From Prevotella sp. (GTDB taxonomy: Bacteria > Bacteroidota > Bacteroidia > Bacteroidales > Bacteroidaceae), in contig JAFPZD010000208.1 of NCBI GenBank assembly GCA_017417465.1, positions 1-43,983 on the forward strand: a stretch of 43,983 nucleotides of DNA. Direction: 5' to 3'. Each line of letters opens with the position of its first letter. Position 1 is the first letter of the stretch. Below, piece after piece: positions 18,057-26,037 of this stretch. A program made the position numbers and the translations under genes. The notes under the pieces are model-generated. The model searched no databases. It was not told the DNA's origin and worked only from the letters and a program-made list of their open reading frames with translations.

Positions 18057-18230
18057 GAGGAGTTAAGAGGAGTTAGGGGGAGTTAAAGGGGAGTTAGGGG
18101 ACGTTACTTTTGTCGTTAGGGAGTTAGGAGGAGTTAGGGGGCGTTACTTTTGCTGATGAGTAATGATGGAGCAAAGGAACTATTGTCCCTTAACTCCCCT
18201 TTAACTCCCCCTAACTCCCCTTAACTCCCC
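18057..18230. repeat. Inverted repeat with 44-base arms made of GGAGTTA words
   Basis: Arms 18057-18100 and 18187-18230 are complementary at 41 of 44 positions and enclose 86 bases. Each arm is a run of GGGGAGTTA-type words. The loop contains two direct copies of CGTTACTTTTG (about 18102 and 18153). It occupies the gap between fucI and the methyltransferase gene, both minus strand, and could form a large hairpin in the readthrough RNA. Confidence 0.88.
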
Positions 18231-18268
18231 ATAAAAACAACTCCCCATAAAACAACTCCTTGAGATAA

Positions 18269-20092
18269 TCACTTGTAAATCGGTCCGAAGTTCTGGCAGG
18301 CGCGGTAGTCGGCACCTTCTTTGTCCATGCCGAAGGCGTTCCATGCGGCAGGGCGGAAGATGTCGGCATCGGGGATGTTGTGCATGCAGACGGGGATGCG
18401 GAGCATGGCGGCCAGCGTGATGAGATCGGCACCGACGTGTCCGTAGCAGATGGCACCATGGTTGGCACCCCAGTTGTTCATCACAGAGTAGACGTCCTTG
18501 AAAGCATCCTTCATGGGGTCTAGTCGTGGTGCGAACCATGTGGTGGGCCAAGTCGGGTCTGTGCGCTTGTCGAGGATGTCGTTGGTCTTCGGGTCGAGGT
18601 CGACAGTCCAACCTTCGGCCAACTGCAGCACTGGGCCGAGACCGGCGACGAGGTTCAGGCGCAGCATGGTCATGGGCATACCGCCACGGGTGAGGAAGTG
18701 GCTCGAATAGCCTCCACCACGGAAGTAGTCACGGTCGGCTGGCATCCAGCTGGTGGCCTTCAGGCAAGCCTCCATGTCGTTGTCGGTCATGTCCCAGTGG
18801 GGCTTCATCACTGGCCGACCGTCCTTGTCGCTCATGGCGCCAGTGGCATCGAGTGTCGTAGCACCGCTGTTGATGAGGTGGATAAAGCCTCCGGCAGCCT
18901 GTCCTTCAGGACGCTTGCCGGCCACGCGCTCCACGGCTTCGGGACTCCAGTAGGTACGAATGTCGGAGAACATCACGCCGCGGTTGGTGAGCAGATGGCC
19001 GAAGAGCATTGACATGCCGTTGAGGAAGTCGTTCTCGGTGGCCAGTGTGTAAGCCTCGCGCGGGCCGTTCCAGTCGAACGACGTACACATCATGGACTCA
19101 GGGAAGTCGAAGTTGGGCTTGTAGTCAGTCCACTGGCGCTGGCCCTGCACGCCGGCAGCGATAGCATTGTGGCCGATGGCCTCCTCCTTGTAGCCCATCT
19201 CGAGCAGCCGATCGCTGCCCTGCATCAGGTCGCGGATGATCATCATCGTCTTCACGGTGAACGCCCAGTCGGCATCTTTCTCCTCGCGGTTCTTGCCTTT
19301 GCCCTTGCCGTTGAACGTGGTCATTGGCACGCCAGGGAACAGCGGGCGATCCTCATTATAATCATGTCCCTCCTGCGGTTTGCAGTACTTGTCGACCCAT
19401 TGCATGGCGCGCTCGAACTCGTCCTTGTCGTAGATACCGAAGTCTACACGGCGCAGAATTTCTACCAACGAGACGTATTCGGTGCGCATGCCAAGATAGT
19501 GCTGAAGGAAGTCTGCATTGACGATGCTGCCGGCGATACCCATGCAGGTGTTGCCGAGCGAGAGATAGCTTTTGCCGCGCATCGTGGCCACGGCCTGGGC
19601 GGCACGGGCGAAGCGCAGCAGCTTCTCAGCTACATCGTCGGGAATGGTGTTATCATCGAGGTCCTGCACGTCGTGGCCGTAGATGCCGTAGGCGGGCAAC
19701 CCCTTCTGGGCATGGGCGGCGAGTACGGCAGCGAGATAGACAGCGCCGGGGCGCTCCGTGCCGTTGAAGCCCCACACGGCTTTCGGGTAGGTGGGGTTCA
19801 TGTCCATCGTCTCGGAGCCGTAGCACCAGCAGCTGGTGACGGTGATGGTCGAGCCTACGCCTTCGCGTTCGAACTGTTCAGCACAGGCGGCACTCTCGCC
19901 GACGCGGCCGATGGTGGTATTCGAGATGACGCACTCGACGGGCGAACCGTCGCCATTGCGCAGGTTCTGCTCAATCAGGTTCTTCACGGCCTTGGCCAGG
20001 TTCATGGTCTTCTCTTCCAGACCTTCGCGGATGCCGCCCTGTCGGCCGTCGATGGTCGGGCGGATGCCAATCTTTGGATAGTTCTTAGTCAT
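18269..20092 (-). CDS. fucI: L-fucose isomerase
   Basis: This 607-residue cytoplasmic enzyme interconverts L-fucose and L-fuculose (also D-arabinose and D-ribulose) using Mn2+. The translation follows the family from [20 protein letters not shown] at the N-terminus, through [25 protein letters not shown] and [22 protein letters not shown], to the C-terminal [18 protein letters not shown], which carries the expected metal-ligand histidine. Length is close to the E. coli enzyme (591). The ATG at 20092 is chosen because homology begins immediately. It lies 22 bases after the dehydrogenase stop, so it is the third gene of the operon promoted at 22142. No fuculose kinase or aldolase lies in the window. 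Confidence 0.95.
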   Translation of the reverse strand: MTKNYPKIGIRPTIDGRQGGIREGLEEKTMNLAKAVKNLIEQNLRNGDGSPVECVISNTTIGRVGESAACAEQFEREGVGSTITVTSCWCYGSETMDMNPTYPKAVWGFNGTERPGAVYLAAVLAAHAQKGLPAYGIYGHDVQDLDDNTIPDDVAEKLLRFARAAQAVATMRGKSYLSLGNTCMGIAGSIVNADFLQHYLGMRTEYVSLVEILRRVDFGIYDKDEFERAMQWVDKYCKPQEGHDYNEDRPLFPGVPMTTFNGKGKGKNREEKDADWAFTVKTMMIIRDLMQGSDRLLEMGYKEEAIGHNAIAAGVQGQRQWTDYKPNFDFPESMMCTSFDWNGPREAYTLATENDFLNGMSMLFGHLLTNRGVMFSDIRTYWSPEAVERVAGKRPEGQAAGGFIHLINSGATTLDATGAMSDKDGRPVMKPHWDMTDNDMEACLKATSWMPADRDYFRGGGYSSHFLTRGGMPMTMLRLNLVAGLGPVLQLAEGWTVDLDPKTNDILDKRTDPTWPTTWFAPRLDPMKDAFKDVYSVMNNWGANHGAICYGHVGADLITLAAMLRIPVCMHNIPDADIFRPAAWNAFGMDKEGADYRACQNFGPIYK

Positions 20093-20114
20093 GGGTTAAG
20101 GGTGTTTATGGATG

Positions 20115-21134
20115 TTATGTGAAGTCTACAAGTATGCGGAACACCTTGCCCGGGGCTTCAGCCCATCGCTGCATGGCCTCCTCGGCCTGGGCGGGCTTCA
20201 CACAGGCGGAGATGAGAATGTCGTAAGGCGGATTACTCTTCTGCAGGTAGCGGATGACGCCTTCGAAATCTTCGGGCAGGGCGTTACGCGAGCCGCGGAT
20301 GTCGAGTTCTTTCTGAACGAACAGCTTCGTGGTGAACAGCACGTCCTGCTTGGCATAGCCGATGCAGACGACACGTCCGGTGAAAGCCACCTCGGCCACG
20401 GCCATCTGGTAGGTGGCAGGGGCGCCGACGGCCTCGATGACCACGTCGCATCCCCGTCCCTGGGTAATCTCGGCAATGCGTTCGTGCACGTTCTCACGGG
20501 CTGAGTTGATGGTGTACTCGGCACCCAGACCGCGGACAATGGCCAGCTTGTCGTCGTCCATGTCGCAGGCTACGACCTTGGCGCCACGCATGATAGCACG
20601 CACCACGGCGCCCACGCCCACCATGCCACAGCCGATGACCATCACCACGTCGGTGTCGACCACCTGAGCGCGGCTGACAGCATGGAAGCCCACGGACATC
20701 GGCTCGATGAGTGCGGCGTGCTTCACGGTAATGTCGCCGATGGGGATAATCTTCTGCCAGGGCAGGGCGATATAGTCGCACATGGCGCCCCAGCGCTGCA
20801 CGCCCAGCGTCTCGTTGTGCTCACAAGCATTGTAGCGGCGGTTGCGGCATGAGGGACAGACGCCACAGTTCGTGTAGGGGTTGACGGTCACAGCCATCCC
20901 TTTCGCCAAGTGCGGGGGCACGTCGGCCCCTACCTCGTCGATGATTGCGCCTATCTCGTGGCCGGGCACCACGGGCATTTTTACCATGGGGTTCTGTCCA
21001 CGGTAAGTGTTCAGGTCGCTGCCGCAGAAACCTACGTACTGGATGCGCAGCAGCACCTCACTGGCCCCACACTGGGGCTTTTCCATCTCAATAACCTTCA
21101 TCTCGGAAGGTGCGATAATCTGAATTGAAGTCAT
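20115..21134 (-). CDS. Zinc-dependent medium-chain alcohol/polyol dehydrogenase
   Basis: This 339-residue MDR-superfamily enzyme has catalytic-zinc residues in GFCGSDLNTYRG and PGHEIGAI. Four structural-zinc cysteines are visible in NCGVCPSCRNRRYNAC. The Rossmann motif GCGMVG lies at about residue 170 and the acidic residue of ACDMDDDK suggests NAD. It resembles dehydrogenases annotated for L-galactonate, threonine or sorbitol. Context (fucose isomerase and a lactonase-like amidohydrolase) suggests oxidation of a sugar or sugar acid. Its start overlaps the amidohydrolase stop by 4 bases (ATGA), so translation is coupled. Confidence 0.9.
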   Translation of the reverse strand: MTSIQIIAPSEMKVIEMEKPQCGASEVLLRIQYVGFCGSDLNTYRGQNPMVKMPVVPGHEIGAIIDEVGADVPPHLAKGMAVTVNPYTNCGVCPSCRNRRYNACEHNETLGVQRWGAMCDYIALPWQKIIPIGDITVKHAALIEPMSVGFHAVSRAQVVDTDVVMVIGCGMVGVGAVVRAIMRGAKVVACDMDDDKLAIVRGLGAEYTINSARENVHERIAEITQGRGCDVVIEAVGAPATYQMAVAEVAFTGRVVCIGYAKQDVLFTTKLFVQKELDIRGSRNALPEDFEGVIRYLQKSNPPYDILISACVKPAQAEEAMQRWAEAPGKVFRILVDFT

Positions 21135-22069
21135 TCGCTCATATTCTTTATATAGGGTAGGGAAGGAAGCTGACCGAAGCCGTAGAAGCGGTGGGCATTG
21201 CCGCCCAGGAACAGCCGCTTTTGCTCGTCAGAGAGCTCGGCCGACTTCGTGATAAAGTCGTACGACATGCGATAGGTGATGGCGGTAATGGTGCGCGGAT
21301 AGTCGCTGCCCCACATCAGGCGGTCCCAACCCACCAGGTCAGCAGCTTCGCGAATGGCGCGGACAGCCGATGGGAAGGGGTAGAACTCCGTGTTGTAAAG
21401 CCATGTGATGCCACCCGACTCGATGTAGACGTTGTCGTGACGTGCCAGTTTAATCTGTTCACGCCAGCTCTCGTTCTCCCACGGTGGCGTGATGGGTGGG
21501 TTGGCCATGCCAAGGTGGCCGATGGCAATCTTCAGGTTGGGACATTCCTCGATGACCTCGCGCAGTTCGCCCACCTGCTGGTCGCCGTCGGCAAGTGTGA
21601 TGGAGAGTAGCACGTCGTTGGCCTCCATCAGTCGGAACATCTTCATCATTTCTGGCTCGTTGAGTTGTCGGTCTAACAGGCGGTGCCCAGGAATGGCCAG
21701 GCCACGAAAGCCGTCATCGGCTATCAGGTGGAGCGCCTGCTCGTAGAACCCGTCGTGCAGGTAGTCGGCCATGCCGAAACAGAAGAATCGGTCAGGGTAG
21801 CGCTCCTTTACCGTCTTCAGGTAGTCGTTCTGCAGACCATCGATAAACTCCTGCACCACGACGGCTGCGCCGACCTGTGCATAGTCCATGTTCGAGAGGA
21901 ACACCTCTGCGGTGTTGTGGCCGTCAATCATGAAGGGTGGCAGCATCTGCCGTTCCTCGCCGAGGAACATCGCCCGCCCGTTGGGCTTCGACTCGATGCG
22001 TAGGCCGTTCCACGTGGTGTCTTGATGGAACCATAGGTGGCTGTGGGCGTCGATTAGTTCATAGTTCAT
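21131..22069 (-). CDS. Amidohydrolase family protein, L-fuconolactonase-like
   Basis: This 312-residue TIM-barrel hydrolase of the amidohydrolase-2 type has the N-terminal metal-binding HxH in ELIDAHSHLWFH, AIGHLGMANPP mid-sequence and the C-terminal WGSDYPRTITAI with the conserved active-site aspartate. Family members in sugar operons hydrolyse aldonolactones such as L-fucono-1,5-lactone or L-rhamnonolactone, which suits this context, but other substrates are possible. I start at the ATG 22067-22069; upstream in-frame codons run into the promoter at 22142-22149. It is the first gene of the operon amidohydrolase, dehydrogenase, fucI and perhaps the methyltransferase. Confidence 0.85.
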   Translation of the reverse strand: MNYELIDAHSHLWFHQDTTWNGLRIESKPNGRAMFLGEERQMLPPFMIDGHNTAEVFLSNMDYAQVGAAVVVQEFIDGLQNDYLKTVKERYPDRFFCFGMADYLHDGFYEQALHLIADDGFRGLAIPGHRLLDRQLNEPEMMKMFRLMEANDVLLSITLADGDQQVGELREVIEECPNLKIAIGHLGMANPPITPPWENESWREQIKLARHDNVYIESGGITWLYNTEFYPFPSAVRAIREAADLVGWDRLMWGSDYPRTITAITYRMSYDFITKSAELSDEQKRLFLGGNAHRFYGFGQLPSLPYIKNMSE

Positions 22070-22141
22070 GTCACAGTCTATGTTTAAGTAAACAGTCCAT
22101 AGTTTGTTGAGCCAATCAAGAGCAAACTCCTGACCTGCCTG

Positions 22142-22173
22142 CAAAGGTACAAACTTTTATTCATTCCGCCAAA
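22142..22173 (-). promoter_or_regulatory. Promoter of the fucose-type operon
   Basis: Minus strand: TTTG (22170-22173), 20-base spacer, TACCTTTG (22142-22149). The leader to the ATG is about 65 bases. The -33 element lies inside the left arm of a 17-base inverted repeat shared with the divergent promoter. Confidence 0.8.
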
Positions 22174-22236
22174 CATTCTGAAGAAATTATTCCGCAGATT
22201 CTTCTGATTATTTTTCCGGCAGAATGTTTGGCGGAA
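22164..22236. promoter_or_regulatory. 17-base inverted repeat spanning two divergent promoters, candidate operator
   Basis: TTCCGCCAAACATTCTG (22164-22180) and its exact reverse complement (22220-22236) are separated by 39 bases. Each arm contains the -33 element of one of the two divergent promoters. This is a natural arrangement for one dimeric or tetrameric regulator controlling both directions, but part of the identity may only reflect shared promoter consensus. Confidence 0.6.
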
Positions 22237-22258
22237 AGAAAAAAACTTCGTACCTTTG
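22227..22258 (+). promoter_or_regulatory. Promoter of the exported protein-ribD pair
   Basis: TTTG (22227-22230), 20-base spacer, TACCTTTG (22251-22258). It is the mirror image of the fucose-operon promoter. The leader to the ATG at 22309 is about 45 bases. Confidence 0.8.
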
Positions 22259-22308
22259 CAAGCATCCGAGAAATAATATCAAAACAGGCTGAAAACAAAA
22301 CGAACGGT

Positions 22309-23196
22309 ATGATCAGAATAATGACGCTCATGGCATTACTCATGGCTAACATTGCTGGGTTGTCGGCCCAGACGAAGGAAGTGGTTGACGAACTGAACAA
22401 ACGTGGTTTCTGGAGACCCTACGTGATGTGTTTAGAAGACGACAGCCGGATGGAGGGCTACCTCCATAGTATGGCTGATTACGGCAGGCAGCAGCTGGCT
22501 AATACCCGTGAAATGATAGAAGAAGAGCACCAGCGCGCCCAGGCATTGCTGCAGGCCCGCATGGACATCTGTGGCAAAAAGAAAGGGAAGAAGGCCGACG
22601 CCCTGTTGGCGAAGTACTTTACGGACATCGATATGGCCAAGCGGGCCTTCGACAACGCTGAACAGACGGAGCGCCGCTACAAAATCCTGTCGGGTGCCAT
22701 CGATGATGTTCTGGCCCACCGTGCTCCGTCGGTGATGCCCGAGGGGCGACTGCTGGTCTTCAGCTATACCGAGAGCAACGGCTTTGCGGGCTATCGCTTT
22801 GAGCTGAATCTGAATCACAATAAGGAGGGCGACGGCGGCACACTGAAGTTAGAAGAGCGCCGCATGCTGCGTCCTGACTATGTAGAGAAGGAGCCCGTTA
22901 CCGTCGCCGTCGACGACTCTGTGTTCGTCCGTGTTCGCGACATTGTTGAAAAGGGCGAACTCTACGATGTGGGACGCCGTTACATGCCAGATGTTGATAT
23001 CATGGATGCCTCGAACTGGTCGATGTACTTTAAGTTCGAGAAAGGTGTCATCGATAGCGATGGCTACGCTTCGGGGCCTGACCACAGAGATACGCTCGGC
23101 GAGGTGCTGCGCTACCTCGATGGTGTCTATAAGGAGTTGACAAAGAGTGATGCCGACACAGACGAGAACGAAGAGAAAGGAGCAGCGGAGCCATGA
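22309..23196 (+). CDS. Exported protein of unknown function, coiled-coil plus domain shared with the 5239 lipoprotein
   Basis: This 295-residue protein has signal peptide MIRIMTLMALLMANIAGLSAQ and probable cleavage after the SAQ or LSA region; no lipobox. Residues 25-130 are charged and helical (EVVDELNKRGFW, REMIEEEHQRAQALLQARM, DMAKRAFDNAEQTERRYK), possibly a coiled coil. The C-terminal half has GRLLVFSYTESNG, VDDSVFVRVRDIVEKGELYDV, DIMDASNWSMYFKFEKG and LGEVLRYLDGVYKEL, paralleling the lipoprotein at 5239. I chose the ATG at 22309 because it begins the signal peptide; the frame is open upstream through the promoter. Its stop overlaps the ribD start by 4 bases. No function is recognised. 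Confidence 0.8.
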   Translation: MIRIMTLMALLMANIAGLSAQTKEVVDELNKRGFWRPYVMCLEDDSRMEGYLHSMADYGRQQLANTREMIEEEHQRAQALLQARMDICGKKKGKKADALLAKYFTDIDMAKRAFDNAEQTERRYKILSGAIDDVLAHRAPSVMPEGRLLVFSYTESNGFAGYRFELNLNHNKEGDGGTLKLEERRMLRPDYVEKEPVTVAVDDSVFVRVRDIVEKGELYDVGRRYMPDVDIMDASNWSMYFKFEKGVIDSDGYASGPDHRDTLGEVLRYLDGVYKELTKSDADTDENEEKGAAEP

Positions 23197-24116
23197 ACAA
23201 CGACGAGCGCTACATGAGGCGGTGCCTGCAACTGGCCCGCCAGGGACGGCAGAACGCCAAACCGAACCCGATGGTGGGAGCGGTGATCGTCAGCAACGAT
23301 GGTCGCATTTTGGGTGAAGGCTACCACGTGCGCTGCGGCGAGGCTCATGCCGAGGTGAACGCCTTTGCATCGGTGCGTCCCGAGGACGAGCCCCTGCTGT
23401 CGTCGGCCACACTCTACGTGTCGTTAGAACCCTGTTCGCACTACGGCAAGACGCCACCCTGTGCCGATCTGATTATCCATAAGGGTGTGATGCGTGTCGT
23501 TGTGGGCTGCATCGACCCGTTTGCTGAGGTGCAGGGCCGAGGAATACAGAAGCTCCGTGACGCAGGCATCGACATCACTGTGGGTGTGCTCGAGGCGGAT
23601 TGTCAGGCCTTGAACCGCCGTTTCTTTACCTTCCACCGTCTCGGGCGCCCGTACATTATTTTAAAATGGGCACAGACGGCCAACGGCTTCATCGATGACC
23701 ACGGCCGGGCGCTTCAGATTTCCACGCCTTTCACCCAGATGCTCAGTCACAAGCTGCGCGCCGAGGAGGATGCCATCCTCGTAGGACGTGTGACCGACGA
23801 GCGCGAGCACCCACAGCTCAACGTGCGCCACTGGGTAGGTCTCAACCCTCAGCGCCTGGTCGTCGACCACCGTCACCCGCTGAACCTTGAGTCGCTGCAT
23901 GCCCAGAACGTCCAGTCGCTCATCGTCGAGGGTGGACGGAAGACGCTGGAGTCGTTCTTGCTGCAGGACCTTTGGGACGAGATTCGTGTAGAAACCAACA
24001 TGCGGCTGACGGTCAGCGGAGGAACACGAGCACCGCAACTGCCCGCCACGGTGGCTTTGGCTAGCAGCGAGCAGTACGACGGCAACACGATTCAGCGGTT
24101 CTACCGTATGCGTTGA
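23193..24116 (+). CDS. ribD: Bifunctional riboflavin biosynthesis deaminase/reductase
   Basis: This 307-residue cytoplasmic enzyme carries out the second and third steps of riboflavin synthesis: deamination of the pyrimidine ring, then reduction of the ribose side chain. The N-terminal deaminase domain shows zinc motifs HAEVNAF and PCSHYGKTPPC, with substrate loop KPNPMVGAVIV. The C-terminal reductase domain starts near RPYIILKWAQTANGFIDD and includes LIVEGGRKTLESFL. The protein is shorter than E. coli RibD (367) because the reductase part is compact, but key motifs are present. It is coupled by ATGA to the exported protein, and its last 16 bases overlap the convergent lipoprotein gene. No FMN riboswitch was seen. 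Confidence 0.93.
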   Translation: MNNDERYMRRCLQLARQGRQNAKPNPMVGAVIVSNDGRILGEGYHVRCGEAHAEVNAFASVRPEDEPLLSSATLYVSLEPCSHYGKTPPCADLIIHKGVMRVVVGCIDPFAEVQGRGIQKLRDAGIDITVGVLEADCQALNRRFFTFHRLGRPYIILKWAQTANGFIDDHGRALQISTPFTQMLSHKLRAEEDAILVGRVTDEREHPQLNVRHWVGLNPQRLVVDHRHPLNLESLHAQNVQSLIVEGGRKTLESFLLQDLWDEIRVETNMRLTVSGGTRAPQLPATVALASSEQYDGNTIQRFYRMR

Positions 24117-24568
24117 TAGACGTAAGTCTCGGGGATGTGGTCGGTGAAGTAAGGTCCCACGTAGTGTAGTCTCAGCTGGTCGCCCTCAAGTTCCACGCTA
24201 AAGGGGGTGTCGCTACCATCGTTGCTATCGCTGACGACAATCACCGGATAGTAAGTGCCGTAGGCTGTGGGGTCCACATAGCTGTAGGTGCTCTCTTCGG
24301 CTGTGCCGTCGTCAAAGGTGTAGCAGAGACCGCCGTCTGCCATGAACTCTAAGGTGTGTGCGGCTGGTTGCGTGGCTCCGCGGTGCGTTTCGAAAGAGGC
24401 GCCGACGCCGTCGAGCATTTCAACGAAACGCCACTTCCCTTCGATGTTTTCCGTTGGGCAGACGACAAATCTGTCATCGTCGTCATCACTGTTGTCGCAT
24501 GCCGTTGCTGCCGGGAGCGTCAGGAGCAACAGGGCGAGATAGAGGTAACTTTTCTTCATCATTTTCAT
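24101..24568 (-). CDS. Lipocalin-like lipoprotein
   Basis: This 155-residue predicted lipoprotein has signal peptide MKMMKKSYLYLALLLLTLP and lipobox ATAC, followed by an acidic DNSDDDDD stretch. The body (IEGKWRFVEMLDG, LEFMADGGLCYTFDDGT, LRLHYVGPYFTDHIPETYVYQRI) has the GxW start and beta-strand pattern of the lipocalin-like/DUF families common in Bacteroidales. A start at 24559 (MKKSYLY) is equally possible. Its 3' end overlaps the end of ribD by 16 bases on the opposite strand, which is unusual and would prevent a terminator between them. Function unknown. Confidence 0.75.
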   Translation of the reverse strand: MKMMKKSYLYLALLLLTLPAATACDNSDDDDDRFVVCPTENIEGKWRFVEMLDGVGASFETHRGATQPAAHTLEFMADGGLCYTFDDGTAEESTYSYVDPTAYGTYYPVIVVSDSNDGSDTPFSVELEGDQLRLHYVGPYFTDHIPETYVYQRIR

Positions 24569-24631
24569 GCTTTTGTTTCCCCTATAACGGCGGGCATGCA
24601 GAAATCTTGCACCCCAAAAAGCATTTTTTTT

Positions 24632-24659
24632 TTAAGGTGGCCGAAATCGGCCACCTTAA
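24632..24659. terminator. Perfect 13-bp hairpin after the RNase H gene
   Basis: Arms TTAAGGTGGCCGA (24632-24644) and TCGGCCACCTTAA (24647-24659) have a 2-base loop. It lies 18 bases past the RNase H stop. In the direction of that gene the hairpin is followed by an A-run rather than a U-run, so it is not a canonical intrinsic terminator. Confidence 0.45.
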
Positions 24660-24677
24660 GTTTCGTTCGGGTACCTT

Positions 24678-25127
24678 TTACTTCCGCCCGAAGTCGGCGG
24701 GCACCTCGCCCCACTTGCTGGTCTCCCACTTCAATAATGGGTTACGGTAGTCGTGGGTGCGCAGCCACTGTTCCGCGCGAACAATAATATTATAAAGTGG
24801 CTCGGTCTGAGGTGTGCGCTCCAGTTTTGTCTTGCATTGTCGCTTCTTAACCCACAGGATGGCGTTGTAAGAGTCGGAGTAGATGGTCTTCGTGTACAGA
24901 CCCCGCTGCCAACAAAGCGCCAGAGCATGCACAATGGCCAAGAATTCCCCGATGTTGTTCGTGCCATAAACGGGACCAAAGTGGAACACCCGCGCACCAG
25001 TCGCCAAATCAACGCACTGGTACTCCATCGGGCCGGGATTACCAGAGCAGGCGGCGTCGACAGCCCATGCGTCGGCAGCTATTTCTGTGGGTTGCAGAAG
25101 GACAGAGTTGTGGTTGGGTGGAATCAT
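24678..25127 (-). CDS. RNase H-fold protein (ribonuclease HI-like)
   Basis: This 149-residue protein has the RNase HI core: first strand AVDAACSGNPGPMEYQC with the catalytic aspartate, GPVYGTNNIGEFLAIVHALAL with the catalytic glutamate, YSDSYNAILWVKK with the second aspartate, and a C-terminal PADFGRK supplying the last acidic residue. It should cleave RNA in RNA-DNA hybrids. It is short, beginning directly at the fold, without the N-terminal viroplasmin-like domain found in many Bacteroidetes RNases H. It starts 10 bases before a G-run and the CCTAGG array. I am confident of the fold, less of its cellular role. Confidence 0.85.
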   Translation of the reverse strand: MIPPNHNSVLLQPTEIAADAWAVDAACSGNPGPMEYQCVDLATGARVFHFGPVYGTNNIGEFLAIVHALALCWQRGLYTKTIYSDSYNAILWVKKRQCKTKLERTPQTEPLYNIIVRAEQWLRTHDYRNPLLKWETSKWGEVPADFGRK

Positions 25128-25147
25128 CGTTTGTTTTGTTGGGGGGG

Positions 25148-25195
25148 CCTAGGGCTTCCTAGGTTTCCTAGGATTTCCTAGGTAGTCCTAAGGCA
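25148..25195. repeat. CCTAGG decamer array, left copy
   Basis: CCTAGG occurs at 25148, 25158, 25167 and 25177, with a degenerate CCTAAG at 25187, at 9-10 base spacing with GGCTT/TTT/ATTT/TAGT fill. The array supplies the stop codon (25178-25180) and last few codons of the four-helix-bundle gene. See the larger array at 25887-26032. Confidence 0.9.
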
Positions 25196-25849
25196 GCATT
25201 TAAGGTCCATAAGTTCTTTCTTTAGTCTCTCTATTTCTGCCTTCAGCAGCTGGTTCTCGGCTTCTAAAGCTTTTAAGTAGGCATTTTGCTGCTGGCGATA
25301 ACCGGTTCGGGCAGCATACATGCGCTCCTTGATACCACCCTCCTCTACGAAACGCTGTTCTAACTTTTCTATGTAGGAGCACATCAATTTGTCAGTCTGG
25401 TGGCAGAGCGTAATGAGCAGATTTGCCATCTCCTCGTCGTTCATCTTGGTCAGTAGAGGTTCGTATTCTTGAAAGTCATTGTGAGAATGACAGAATTTGC
25501 GAAGCTTTCGCTGACGACTATGATCTTTTGGCCAAAGGCTGAGTTTATGGGTGTTGATATAGTCGTTGTAGTCAGCGCGTAGTTCCTGAAGGCTGCCGCG
25601 TGCAACATTCAGGAGCTTGATTTCCATTTCCGAACTGGTCTGCCCGTCTTCACTGCCCTCAATAATGTTTTGTTTGCCGCTTCGTGCTGCTTGTACCATC
25701 TGGTCTACTGTGCGGTCACCATAGGGAGGGAGGAAACGGTGGCAGAATTCAACCGTAAGTTGGTAGATGGTATCACTCTTTCGGTAAAAATAGAGCTTTT
25801 GCCATACCACGGCTTTTTTCAGGACAGTCCCTTTGGTGTTATATTCCAT
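25178..25849 (-). CDS. Four-helix-bundle protein with C-terminal coiled-coil suffix
   Basis: This 223-residue protein has a first part (AVVWQKLYFYRKSDTIYQLT, PPYGDRTVDQMVQAARSGKQ, NIIEGSEDGQTSSEMEIKLL, ARGSLQELRADYNDYI) that matches the four-helix-bundle family first known from 23S rRNA intervening sequences and related to the Avd proteins of diversity-generating retroelements. The distal part (CHQTDKLMCSYIEKLEQRFV, ARTGYRQQ, AYLKALEAENQLLKAEIERLKKEL) is the 'four helix bundle suffix' plus a leucine-zipper-like coiled coil. No retroelement or rRNA gene is nearby. The gene is bracketed by CCTAGG decamer arrays, and its last residues are encoded inside one. Function unknown. Confidence 0.83.
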   Translation of the reverse strand: MEYNTKGTVLKKAVVWQKLYFYRKSDTIYQLTVEFCHRFLPPYGDRTVDQMVQAARSGKQNIIEGSEDGQTSSEMEIKLLNVARGSLQELRADYNDYINTHKLSLWPKDHSRQRKLRKFCHSHNDFQEYEPLLTKMNDEEMANLLITLCHQTDKLMCSYIEKLEQRFVEEGGIKERMYAARTGYRQQQNAYLKALEAENQLLKAEIERLKKELMDLKCCLRTT

Positions 25850-25886
25850 TATTGTCTTTTTAGGTGATATTAGGGGGGGGAGTGTT

Positions 25887-26032
25887 CCGAGGATTTCCTA
25901 GGGCTTCCTAGGGCTTCCTAGGATTTCCTGGGATTTTCTAGGGTTTCCTAGGGGTTCCTAGGATTTTCTAGGGTTTCCTAGGGCTTCCTAGGATTTCCTA
26001 GGGTTCCTAGGATATCCAAGGGGGCTCCTAGA
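25887..26032. repeat. CCTAGG decamer array, right copy
   Basis: About 14 units of TTCCTAGGrn or TTCTAGGGT with 9-11 base spacing run from 25887 to the end of argS. The core CCTAGG is itself a palindrome, and the 10-base period places successive cores on one face of the helix. It fills the gap between the argS stop and the four-helix-bundle gene. Confidence 0.93.
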
Positions 26033-26037
26033 AAAAA

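Noticed and set aside
18048-18268. Cobalamin riboswitch upstream of the B12 methyltransferase
   Set aside because: The gap consists of the GGAGTTA inverted repeat, and no B12-box-like sequence was seen.
22259-22308. FMN riboswitch for ribD
   Set aside because: The leader is only about 50 bases and precedes the exported protein; no RFN element fits.
25178-25849. Diversity-generating retroelement around the four-helix-bundle gene
   Set aside because: No reverse transcriptase, template repeat or variable repeat was seen within the window.
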